DNA from: Muribaculaceae bacterium
Lineage (GTDB): Bacteria; Bacteroidota; Bacteroidia; Bacteroidales; Muribaculaceae
Reading direction: 5' to 3'
NCBI GenBank assembly: GCA_017619355.1
Contig: JAFZSO010000003.1
Coordinates: forward strand, 1 to 64,000
Length of the DNA: 64,000 bases
The notes beneath the pieces were generated by a model. The model saw only the letters and a program-made list of their open reading frames with translations. It was not told where the DNA came from and did no database searches. This document shows positions 56,933 through 64,000 of this stretch, piece by piece (within the stretch, counting starts at the first letter, position 1; each line of letters starts with the position of its first letter). Made by a program: the position numbers and the translations under genes.

Positions 56933-57781
56933 ATGATTTTAATTGCTGATTGCGGCTCCACCAAGATTAATTGGTGTCTGCTTAATGGAAATGAGAAGGT
57001 CGCTCAGATTTTTACGACCGGAATGAATGCTTTGTTGATGACCGAAGAGGAGATGACCGTTCGCATCAAGGACGAGCTTATGCCTCATATGGCCAACTAC
57101 AAGATCGACGAGATTTACTACTATGGTGCCGGTATCATCTCCGACGAAATCAAGCAGCAGGTGGTGAACGCCCTCAAAGCCAATATCCCCACTGCAGTGA
57201 AGATTGAGGTCGACAGTGACCTGCTTGCCGCTGCACGCGCTCTGTGCCAGCGCAAGCCTGGTATTGCCTGCATCATTGGTACAGGTTCTAACTCTTGCTA
57301 CTACGATGGCGAGAAAGTGGTCGACAATGTGTCGCCGCTGGGCTACATCCTGGGCGACGAGGGCAGTGGTGCCGTGCTGGGCAAGCTGCTGGTAGGCGAT
57401 GTGCTCAAGAAGCAACTGCCTGAGTACATCTGTGAGAAGTTCCTCAAGGAGTATGACCTCGACCGTACCAAGATTATCGAGGCTGTGTATCGCAAGCCTG
57501 CTGCTAACCGCTTCCTGGCACAGTTTGCTCCCTTCCTTGAGCGCAATATGGATGTGCCCGAGGTGCGTAACATCGTGTTCCGCTCCTTCACCGACTTCTT
57601 TAAGCGCAATGTGGCCAACTACAAGAATTATCAGGCACTGCCCTGTAACTTTGTGGGCTCCATCGCTCTCAAACAGAAGGACACTCTCATGGAGGCTGCT
57701 CAACAGCTCGGCATTACCATAGGGCGCATCATTCAAGACCCCATGGAAGGTCTCATCAAGTATCATTCTACGGTGCAATAA
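56933..57781 (+). CDS. BadF/BadG-type MurNAc/GlcNAc kinase (MurK-like) (2)
   Basis: ATG at 56933 gives 282 residues. The ATP-binding motif ADCGSTKINW at residues 5-14 is intact. CIIGTGSNSCYYDGEKVV and LGDEGSGAVLGKLLVGDVLK match the paralog at 40880, and the end SLIKYHSTVQ-like sequence also matches. MurK of Tannerella forsythia, in the same family, phosphorylates MurNAc to the 6-phosphate, the MurQ substrate. The gene lies 68 bases before murQ, so MurNAc kinase is the favoured role; GlcNAc or glucosamine kinase is the main alternative. Confidence 0.88.
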   Translation: MILIADCGSTKINWCLLNGNEKVAQIFTTGMNALLMTEEEMTVRIKDELMPHMANYKIDEIYYYGAGIISDEIKQQVVNALKANIPTAVKIEVDSDLLAAARALCQRKPGIACIIGTGSNSCYYDGEKVVDNVSPLGYILGDEGSGAVLGKLLVGDVLKKQLPEYICEKFLKEYDLDRTKIIEAVYRKPAANRFLAQFAPFLERNMDVPEVRNIVFRSFTDFFKRNVANYKNYQALPCNFVGSIALKQKDTLMEAAQQLGITIGRIIQDPMEGLIKYHSTVQ

Positions 57782-57849
57782 TGTGATGTTGAACTTCGTG
57801 TTTCTCTCTATTTTTATACTTAAAGTAAAACTTCAAAAACATTATCGTA

Positions 57850-58671
57850 ATGGCTTTTGTAAAAATAAGTGAGCAACCTTCGCTCTATAACGATCTTGAG
57901 AAAAAGTCGGTGCATGAAATCCTCACTGAAATCAATCAGGAGGATCACAAGGTGGCCGATGCTGTCCAGAAGGCGATTCCTCAAATCGAGAAACTCGTCA
58001 AAGGCATTGTTGAGCGCATGAAGGAGGGTGGACGCATCTTCTATATGGGGGCTGGTACATCGGGCCGTCTTGGTGTGCTTGATGCCAGCGAGATTCCACC
58101 CACTTTTGGCGTTGATTCGGGTTGGGTCATCGGACTCATTGCCGGTGGAGATACTGCCCTGCGCAATGCTGTGGAAAAGGCCGAGGACGACGAACATCAG
58201 GGATGGAAGGACTTGCTCGAACATGGCGTGAACGAACTCGATACCGTCGTTGGTATTGCTGCATCGGGTACCACACCCTATGTGATTGGTGCACTGCGTG
58301 ATGCTCGTGAACACGGATGCCTCACAGGCTGCATCACCAGCAACCCCGATGCGCCCATCTCGCAGGTGGCCGAGGTGCCTATCGAAATGATTGTGGGTCC
58401 TGAGTATGTAACCGGCAGCAGCCGCATGAAGTCGGGAACCGGGCAGAAACTCATCTGTAACATGATAACAACCACTGCCATGATACAGTTGGGGCGCGTG
58501 AAGGGTAATAAGATGGTGAATATGCAACTCACCAACAACAAGCTTGTGGACCGTGGCACGCGTTGGGTGGCCGAGGAGTTGAAACTGTCGTACGATGAGG
58601 CACGCCAGTTGCTGCTTGAGCATGGTTCGGTGAAGAAAGCCACCGATGCCTATCGCAAACTGAATCAATAA
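57850..58671 (+). CDS. murQ: N-acetylmuramic acid 6-phosphate etherase
   Basis: The 273-residue protein has a sugar isomerase (SIS) domain with the family signature GRIFYMGAGTSGRLGVLDAS, then EIPPTFGVDSGWVIGLIAGG. Glu81 and Asp113 correspond in position to the acid-base residues Glu83 and Asp115 of the E. coli enzyme. GIAASGTTPYVIGALRDARE and VTGSSRMKSGTGQKLICNMI complete the site. It cleaves the lactyl ether of MurNAc-6-phosphate to give GlcNAc-6-phosphate and D-lactate in the cytoplasm. The C-terminal 60 residues are the usual helical cap. Length is slightly below the usual 298. It follows the kinase in the operon. Confidence 0.96.
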   Translation: MAFVKISEQPSLYNDLEKKSVHEILTEINQEDHKVADAVQKAIPQIEKLVKGIVERMKEGGRIFYMGAGTSGRLGVLDASEIPPTFGVDSGWVIGLIAGGDTALRNAVEKAEDDEHQGWKDLLEHGVNELDTVVGIAASGTTPYVIGALRDAREHGCLTGCITSNPDAPISQVAEVPIEMIVGPEYVTGSSRMKSGTGQKLICNMITTTAMIQLGRVKGNKMVNMQLTNNKLVDRGTRWVAEELKLSYDEARQLLLEHGSVKKATDAYRKLNQ

Positions 58672-58689
58672 TTTCGCTTCATAAAGCAG

Positions 58690-58714
58690 GGGAGTGCTGC
58701 ATCCCAGCACTCCC
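58690..58714 (+). other. Perfect 10-bp inverted repeat between murQ and the SGNH esterase gene
   Basis: GGGAGTGCTG (58690-58699) and CAGCACTCCC (58705-58714) pair perfectly with a five-base loop. No T-run follows, so it may stabilise the upstream message or weaken read-through to the esterase gene 34 bases downstream. Confidence 0.45.
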
Positions 58715-58748
58715 TATGCTTCAAAAACCCGCATTATAAACTGTGGTT

Positions 58749-59408
58749 ATGAAAAAACTTGTTTTAATACTTTGCGCTGTGGTGGCGCTGGGTGCCTTTG
58801 CTCAGAATCAACCCGCCAATACCGATGTGTACTATGCCCGTCGTGCGTCGTTGTTCCAGTATCTGCCCATTACCAAGCACGACATCGTGTTTCTCGGCAA
58901 CAGCCTGACCGATGGTTGCGAGTTCAACGAACTCTTCAACAACCGCCACATCAAGAACCGTGGCATAGTGGGCGATATCGTGCAGGGACTTATCGACCGC
59001 ATCGATCCCATTCTTAAAGGCAAACCCAAGAAGATTTTCATCTTGAGCGGTGTGAATGATGTGTCGCACGCCGTCACGGCCGACAGCATAGCACGTGCCA
59101 CCGAGAAACTCATCGTGCTCATCAAGCAGCATTGCCCCAAGACTAAAATCTACCTGCAGAGCATGCTCCCCTTCAACAACGATGTGCGCATGTGGAAGAA
59201 TCTCAAGGATCGCGAACAGGTGGTGGTCGATGGCAACAAGGCTCTTGAGGAAGTCGCTCGTCGCCAGAATGTTACATGGATCAACCTCTATCCGCTATTT
59301 GTGAACAGTGAAGGCAAACTGCGTCCCGAACTCACCAACGACGGCCTGCATCTCATGGGCGAAGGCTACCTCATTTGGCGCGACGCCATCAAGAATTACG
59401 TCAAGTAA
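58749..59408 (+). CDS. Secreted SGNH/GDSL-type esterase
   Basis: ATG at 58749 gives 219 residues with a signal peptide (LVLILCAVVALGAFAQ). The four SGNH blocks are complete: FLGNSLTDG with the serine nucleophile, RGIVGD with the glycine, SGVND with the asparagine, and TNDGLHL with the aspartate and histidine. Family members remove acetyl or other acyl groups from sugars. At the end of a peptidoglycan salvage operon a MurNAc or GlcNAc O-acetyl esterase is plausible, since O-acetylation blocks muramidases; carbohydrate esterases of other types are possible. Confidence 0.88.
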   Translation: MKKLVLILCAVVALGAFAQNQPANTDVYYARRASLFQYLPITKHDIVFLGNSLTDGCEFNELFNNRHIKNRGIVGDIVQGLIDRIDPILKGKPKKIFILSGVNDVSHAVTADSIARATEKLIVLIKQHCPKTKIYLQSMLPFNNDVRMWKNLKDREQVVVDGNKALEEVARRQNVTWINLYPLFVNSEGKLRPELTNDGLHLMGEGYLIWRDAIKNYVK

Positions 59409-59454
59409 CATTCTAATTTAATTTAAGTTATATAATAAAAAATTTGTATCTTTT

Positions 59455-59485
59455 TTTGTAATTATTCCAAATTAAATTACTTTTG
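59455..59485 (+). promoter_or_regulatory. Promoter of the RND efflux operon
   Basis: TTTG (59455-59458), 19 bases, TACTTTTG (59478-59485) is a full match to the Bacteroidetes consensus. It predicts a leader of about 145 bases before the adaptor gene. Confidence 0.7.
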
Positions 59486-59557
59486 TAGCTTAATTACAAA
59501 TGAGAACAAATGTTTTTATATAACAATATATTGGCAGATCCATTCTATGGGTCGCGT

Positions 59558-59580
59558 AATTTATTGATTTGTAATAAATT
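59558..59580 (+). other. AT-rich inverted repeat in the RND leader
   Basis: AATTTATT (59558-59565) and AATAAATT (59573-59580) are complements around seven bases. The 230 bases between the esterase and adaptor genes hold only the promoter and this hairpin; no gene was seen. Confidence 0.35.
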
Positions 59581-59638
59581 ATAATGTGGTGCGCTATGGT
59601 TTCGTTACTGTAGTGTGCCATTCTTTTTTTAATTTTCT

Positions 59639-60871
59639 ATGAGAAGTATTTTGTTTGATTTTAAGTGTCGGTTTTTGAGCGTGGGCGTTCTGGTGCTTTT
59701 GGCCATGGTGATGGCAACGTGCGGAATTGATAAGCCCGAGGAGAAGCAGTCGTCGTTTGAAACCATGACGGTAGAGAAGACCGACATCGAGGTGCCCATC
59801 AAGTTCAGTGCGAAGATGAAAGGTCAGTCCGATGTGACAATTTCGCCACAGGTGAGCGGCCAGTTGATGAAAATATGCGTGATTGAAGGCCAGCAGGTGA
59901 GCCGAGGGCAAGTCCTGTTTGTGATCGACTCTCGCAATGCCCAGCATGATCTGCAATCGGCACAAGCCAACCATCAGGCTGCTCTGGCCAGTCTGCAATC
60001 GGCACAGGCCAATCTGCAGTCGGCACAGGCACAGGCCAATAGTGCGAAACTGGAATATGAGAGCAATAAGAACCTCTATGACAAGAAAATTGTGAGCAAC
60101 TACACTCTTGAAAACTCGCTGAACACCTATCGGCAGGCGCAAGCGGCCGTTGGTCAGGCACAGGCATCGGTTCAGCAGGCAAGGGCTTCGGTGAGTCAGG
60201 CTCAAGCGGCAGTGAATCGTGCCCGAGTGAATCTGGGCTTCTGCACTCTCACATCGCCGGTGTCGGGTGTTGTGGGTGAAATCAATGTTCGCGCAGGCGA
60301 CCAGGTAACTCCCATGACGCAACTCACCATCGTGAGCGGCAACCGTCAGATGGAGGCATGGTTCTCGGTTCCAGAGTCTGTTCTTGAAGCAGGTGTGTCG
60401 TCGGGGGTAACTCAAAGTGATAAAAGCAAATATCTTGAATCACTCCCTGATGTGTCGTTTGTCATGAAGAACGGAACCGAGTATCCTCATAAGGGCCGCA
60501 TCTCTAGTCTGACAGGTGTAGTCGATGCCTCCACAGGTTCGCTTGCCTGCAAAGCCACATTTCCTAACCCCGATGGTCATCTGTACTCGGGCATTCAAGG
60601 CACAGTGGTGCTGCCTCTTAGCCAAAAGGGGGTGATGGTGATACCTCAGGCTGCCGTGGTTCGCCTGCAAGATAAATCCCTGGTCTATAAAGTGAAGGCC
60701 GACAGCACCGCTACTGCTGTGGCTGTGGCGATAACCGATGCCGGTAACGGCAAGGATGTTATCGTGACCGAGGGGCTCAATGTGGGCGACCGCATTGTCA
60801 CTGTGGGTGCAAACAATCTGCAGGAAGGACAAAAAGTCTTATTCCCGGCTACACCCAAAAAGAAAGACTAA
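59639..60871 (+). CDS. RND efflux periplasmic adaptor (membrane fusion protein)
   Basis: The 410-residue protein has a signal peptide ending at a lipobox-like VMATC (Cys28), so it is probably lipid-anchored. A biotinyl-lipoyl half-domain follows (VTISPQVSGQLMKICVIEGQ), then an alpha-helical hairpin rich in repeated AQANLQSAQAQ-like units (about 110-200). The second lipoyl half is LTSPVSGVVGEINVRAGDQV. A beta-barrel and membrane-proximal domain complete it. It links the inner-membrane pump to an outer-membrane channel. The pump gene starts three bases after the stop. Substrates are not evident. Confidence 0.93.
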   Translation: MRSILFDFKCRFLSVGVLVLLAMVMATCGIDKPEEKQSSFETMTVEKTDIEVPIKFSAKMKGQSDVTISPQVSGQLMKICVIEGQQVSRGQVLFVIDSRNAQHDLQSAQANHQAALASLQSAQANLQSAQAQANSAKLEYESNKNLYDKKIVSNYTLENSLNTYRQAQAAVGQAQASVQQARASVSQAQAAVNRARVNLGFCTLTSPVSGVVGEINVRAGDQVTPMTQLTIVSGNRQMEAWFSVPESVLEAGVSSGVTQSDKSKYLESLPDVSFVMKNGTEYPHKGRISSLTGVVDASTGSLACKATFPNPDGHLYSGIQGTVVLPLSQKGVMVIPQAAVVRLQDKSLVYKVKADSTATAVAVAITDAGNGKDVIVTEGLNVGDRIVTVGANNLQEGQKVLFPATPKKKD

Positions 60872-60874
60872 GCA

Positions 60875-63800
60875 ATGAAGAATAACATATTCATAAACCG
60901 ATACGTGATGGCATGCGCAATAGCGATTGTCATCACGCTTGTTGGTTTCATTTGCATGAGCACACTGCCCATTGAGCAGTATCCCAACATTGCCCCGCCC
61001 ACGGTGCGCGTCTCGACATCATACACGGGTGCCGACGCTAACACCATTATGAAGGCGGTGGTGCAACCGCTTGAGGAGAACATCAATGGCGTGCCGGGGA
61101 TGACCTATATCACCAGCTCGGCTTCGGCATCGGGCGATGTCTCGATTCAGGTCTATTTCGAGCAGGGTACCGACCCCGACCTTGCCGCCGTGAATGTGCA
61201 GAACCGCGTGAGCCGTGCCACAGCCTTGCTGCCTTCGGAGGTGACGAAGGTGGGCGTGCAGGTGATGAAGCAGCAGAGCAACATCCTGCACATTGGTGCA
61301 TTGAAGAGCGTTGACGGCAAGTATGATGCCGACTTTATAGCCAACTACATCGATATTAATGTGCGACCCCGCCTGATGCGCATCACTGGTGTGGGCGACG
61401 TGATGGCTCTGGGTAACACCTATGCCCTGCGCATCTGGCTCAAGCCTGATGTGATGGCGCAATACGGGTTGGAACCAAACGACGTGTTTGCGGCCATTGG
61501 CGGCCAGAGTTTCGTCGCTGCCACAGGCTCACTGGGTGAGCAGTCGGAGAATGCTTACCAGTACTCAATGGAGTACAAGGGCACGCTGAAGACCGTTGAG
61601 GAGTTCAACGACATTGTGCTGCGCACCAGCGACAGTGGCCACCTGTTGCACTTGAGCGATGTGGCCGATGTGGAAATTGGGGCTGTGAGCTACAACTTCA
61701 CCTCCAACATCGACGGTAAGCCCGGCACCATCTACATGGTGTTCCAGGCGCCAGGCGCCAATGCTACCGAAGTGAATGCCCGCATCAACAAGCTCTATGA
61801 GGAATTGAAGCCTACGATGCCCGCAGGTCTGGAGTTTGAGATTCTGGAAACCAGCGACGACTTCCTCTTCGCCGCCATTCACAATGTAGTCGAGACGCTT
61901 GTCATCGCCATCATCCTTGTGATTCTCGTGGTGTATTTCTTCCTGCAGAATTTCAAGGCGACGGTTATTCCCTCACTCTCAATCATCGTATCACTGTTAG
62001 GAACCTTCGCCATCGTGTCGCTTGCAGGGTTCTCGCTCAACATACTGACGCTATTCGCCTTGGTGCTCGCCATCGGTACTGTGGTCGACGATGCCATCGT
62101 GGTCGTGGAGGCGGTGATGGCGAAAATGGAGGGTGGCATAACCGATGCCCGCGAGGCCACGCGTCAGGCCATGAGCGACGTGTCGGTGGCCGTTATCACG
62201 TGCACCTTGGTGTTCATGGCGGTGTTCATCCCCGTGGCCTTCATGCCCGGCACATCGGGTTCGTTCTTCACGCAGTTCGGTGTCACGCTGGCTTCGGCTG
62301 TAGGCCTGTCGTGCGTGTCGGCCTTGACGCTGTGTCCTGCCCTGTGCGCCATCATGATGCGCTACTCGAAGGATGGAAAAGAGAAGAAGAATCTGAACTA
62401 CTATGTGACCAAGGCTTATACTGCCAGCTATAATGCCATTCTCAAAAAATATAAGAAAAGCGTAGGGCGCTTTATCAAGAAACCGTGGATTTCAGGTGTG
62501 CTGCTTGCCGGTGCTGCCTTGTTGCTCATCTTCTTCATGCGCAATTTGCCTTCTGGACTTGTGCCGCAGGAAGACCAGGGCGTGTTCTTCGCCGAGGTGC
62601 GTGCACCTGAAGGTTGCACCCTGCATGAAACACAGGAGATTGTGAAGAAGGTGGAGGAGAAGGTGAAAAAGATTCCCGAATTAGAGAACTACGCTGTGGT
62701 GAGCGGTTACGGCATGATGGCTGGTCGCTCGGGCAGTTGCTATGCCACGCTCATCATTCGTCTGAAGAACTGGGACGACCGTCCAGGCATGAATCACAAC
62801 ATCATGCTGGTGTATGCACGCTTTGCCTTCGATTGCAAAGAAATCAAGAATGCCAAGGTCATCCCCTTCCAGATGCCACAGGTGCCAGGCTACGGTTCCA
62901 ACAGTAGCGTGAACCTCGTGCTGCAAGACATGCAGGACCGCCCGATGTCAGATTTCAACGCCGATGCAACCAAGTTCCTCAACAAACTTAATGAGCGGCC
63001 TGAAATCATGACGGCCATGTCCACCTACTCTGAGCGCTTCCCGAAGTATCAGGTTGAGGTCGATGCCACCCAGTGCGACCGCTCCGGTGTGACACCTGCC
63101 ACGGTGCTTCGCACGCTTGGTGCCTACTGCGGCGGCTCTTATGTGGGCAACTTCAATCAGTTCGGTAAGGTATATCGCATCATGGCCAACGCCGCTCCCG
63201 AATATCGTCTCGACCCGCAGTCGTTGAATAATATATTTGTGCGTGTGCAAGGTGGCAAGATGGCTCCCATTTCAGAGTTTGTCACACTCAAGGAGGTTGT
63301 CGGTTCGGCCTCGGTCGACCACTTCAACCTGTTCCAGAGCATCACCTGCGGTGTGATGACCGCCAGCGGATACTCTGAGGGCGACGCCCACGAGGCCATC
63401 GCCGAGGTGTTCAAGGAAGAGATGCCTAATGGCTACAGTTATGAGTATGGTGGCATGTCGCGCGAAGTGGAGGAGGCAGCTGGCTCTAACGCCACGGCCC
63501 TCATCTATTGCATCTGCGCCATCCTCATCTACCTCATTCTTGCATCGCTTTACAACTCGTGGTTCACTCCGTTGGCAGTGTTGCTCAGTGTGCCCTTCGG
63601 TCTGATGGGGTCGTTCGGCATCACTTGGCTCGTATCGCTGCTTCACCTGCCTGGCATGGAGAACAACATATATCTGCAGACGGGTGTCATCATGCTCATA
63701 GGTCTGCTTGCCAAGACGGCCATCCTCATCACCGAGTTTGCTTCTGAACGACGTGAACAGGGCATGAGCATTCGCGATGCGGCCTTTGCTGCCTGTGAGG

Positions 63801-64000
63801 AGCGTCTGCGTCCCATCCTGATGACCGTCGTCACAATGATTGCGGGTATGATTCCGCTCATTATTGCCGGTGGTGCCGGAGCCAATGGTAACCGTGTGCT
63901 CGCCCTTGGCGTTACAGCCGGTATGGCCGTGGGCACGCTCGCCTTGCTCTTTGTTGTGCCTGCCTTCTTTATCGTGTTCCAGAAACTTCACGAAAAGTAT
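60875..64000 (+). CDS. RND multidrug efflux inner-membrane transporter, AcrB-type (3' end outside window)
   Basis: ATG at 60875 opens a frame that runs to the window end without a stop, 1042 residues so far. It begins FINRYVMACAIAIVITLVGF and then LPIEQYPNIAPPTVRVSTSY, the HAE1-family start. The proton-relay residues are visible: the aspartate pair in GTVVDDAIVVVEAVMAKME (TM4) and the lysine of LLAKTAILITEFASERR (TM10). The two large periplasmic loops are complete and typical. The usual family length is 1030-1070, so only a few tens of residues are missing. An outer-membrane factor gene may follow outside the window. Confidence 0.95.
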   Translation, partial: MKNNIFINRYVMACAIAIVITLVGFICMSTLPIEQYPNIAPPTVRVSTSYTGADANTIMKAVVQPLEENINGVPGMTYITSSASASGDVSIQVYFEQGTDPDLAAVNVQNRVSRATALLPSEVTKVGVQVMKQQSNILHIGALKSVDGKYDADFIANYIDINVRPRLMRITGVGDVMALGNTYALRIWLKPDVMAQYGLEPNDVFAAIGGQSFVAATGSLGEQSENAYQYSMEYKGTLKTVEEFNDIVLRTSDSGHLLHLSDVADVEIGAVSYNFTSNIDGKPGTIYMVFQAPGANATEVNARINKLYEELKPTMPAGLEFEILETSDDFLFAAIHNVVETLVIAIILVILVVYFFLQNFKATVIPSLSIIVSLLGTFAIVSLAGFSLNILTLFALVLAIGTVVDDAIVVVEAVMAKMEGGITDAREATRQAMSDVSVAVITCTLVFMAVFIPVAFMPGTSGSFFTQFGVTLASAVGLSCVSALTLCPALCAIMMRYSKDGKEKKNLNYYVTKAYTASYNAILKKYKKSVGRFIKKPWISGVLLAGAALLLIFFMRNLPSGLVPQEDQGVFFAEVRAPEGCTLHETQEIVKKVEEKVKKIPELENYAVVSGYGMMAGRSGSCYATLIIRLKNWDDRPGMNHNIMLVYARFAFDCKEIKNAKVIPFQMPQVPGYGSNSSVNLVLQDMQDRPMSDFNADATKFLNKLNERPEIMTAMSTYSERFPKYQVEVDATQCDRSGVTPATVLRTLGAYCGGSYVGNFNQFGKVYRIMANAAPEYRLDPQSLNNIFVRVQGGKMAPISEFVTLKEVVGSASVDHFNLFQSITCGVMTASGYSEGDAHEAIAEVFKEEMPNGYSYEYGGMSREVEEAAGSNATALIYCICAILIYLILASLYNSWFTPLAVLLSVPFGLMGSFGITWLVSLLHLPGMENNIYLQTGVIMLIGLLAKTAILITEFASERREQGMSIRDAAFAACEERLRPILMTVVTMIAGMIPLIIAGGAGANGNRVLALGVTAGMAVGTLALLFVVPAFFIVFQKLHEKY

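Overview
The window looks like a piece of a Bacteroidales chromosome, most likely a gut lineage near Muribaculaceae; the family is my inference. Supporting signs are promoters of the Bacteroidetes type (TTTG or TTG, about 19 bases, then TAnnTTTG), lipoproteins with an acidic run after the lipid cysteine, a type IX secretion C-terminal domain, a fused nuoCD gene in a complex I without NuoEFG, and the atpDC-BEFHAG gene order. No tRNA, rRNA, CRISPR array, transposase or phage gene was seen.

Layout. (1) 1-4425, minus: the first 1475 residues of a very large alpha-2-macroglobulin-family protein, cut by the window edge. (2) 4580-8159, minus: an apparent operon of three related lipoproteins, an ECF sigma factor and a small single-span membrane protein. 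(3) 8300-11513, minus: a TonB-dependent receptor followed by a fourth lipoprotein of the same kind. (4) 11613-17490, plus: two BspA-like leucine-rich-repeat surface proteins with C-terminal dockerin-like repeats, divergent from the receptor. (5) 17885-35132, plus: nuoA-B-CD-H, then a complete F-type ATP synthase operon (atpD-C-B-E-F-H-A-G), then nuoI-J-K-L-M-N, all on one strand with short gaps and a strong terminator only after nuoN. (6) 35323-59408, plus: a peptidoglycan degradation and recycling region. It holds two tandem [beta-propeller + zinc amidase] modules, a lone MurNAc-kinase-like gene, then a close-packed run of a divergent amidase-like protein, two tandem-domain glycosyltransferases, a GalT/Ap4A-phosphorylase-like DUF4922 protein, a SpoIID protein without a signal peptide, AmpG, NamZ (DUF1343), an FAD/Fe-S D-lactate dehydrogenase, a NagX-like acyltransferase, a second kinase, MurQ and an SGNH esterase. 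(7) 59639-64000, plus: an RND efflux adaptor and an inner-membrane pump cut by the window end.

How the genes fit together. The salvage region reads as a nearly complete MurNAc pathway. Amidases remove stem peptides, NamZ releases terminal MurNAc, an AmpG-type permease imports it, a BadF-type kinase makes MurNAc-6-phosphate, MurQ splits this into GlcNAc-6-phosphate and D-lactate, and the FAD/Fe-S dehydrogenase can oxidise the D-lactate and feed electrons to the quinone pool. The glycosyltransferase pair, the DUF4922 protein and the apparently cytoplasmic SpoIID protein do not fit any known recycling scheme and are the best candidates for undescribed biology. The second notable feature is the insertion of the whole ATP synthase operon between nuoH and nuoI.
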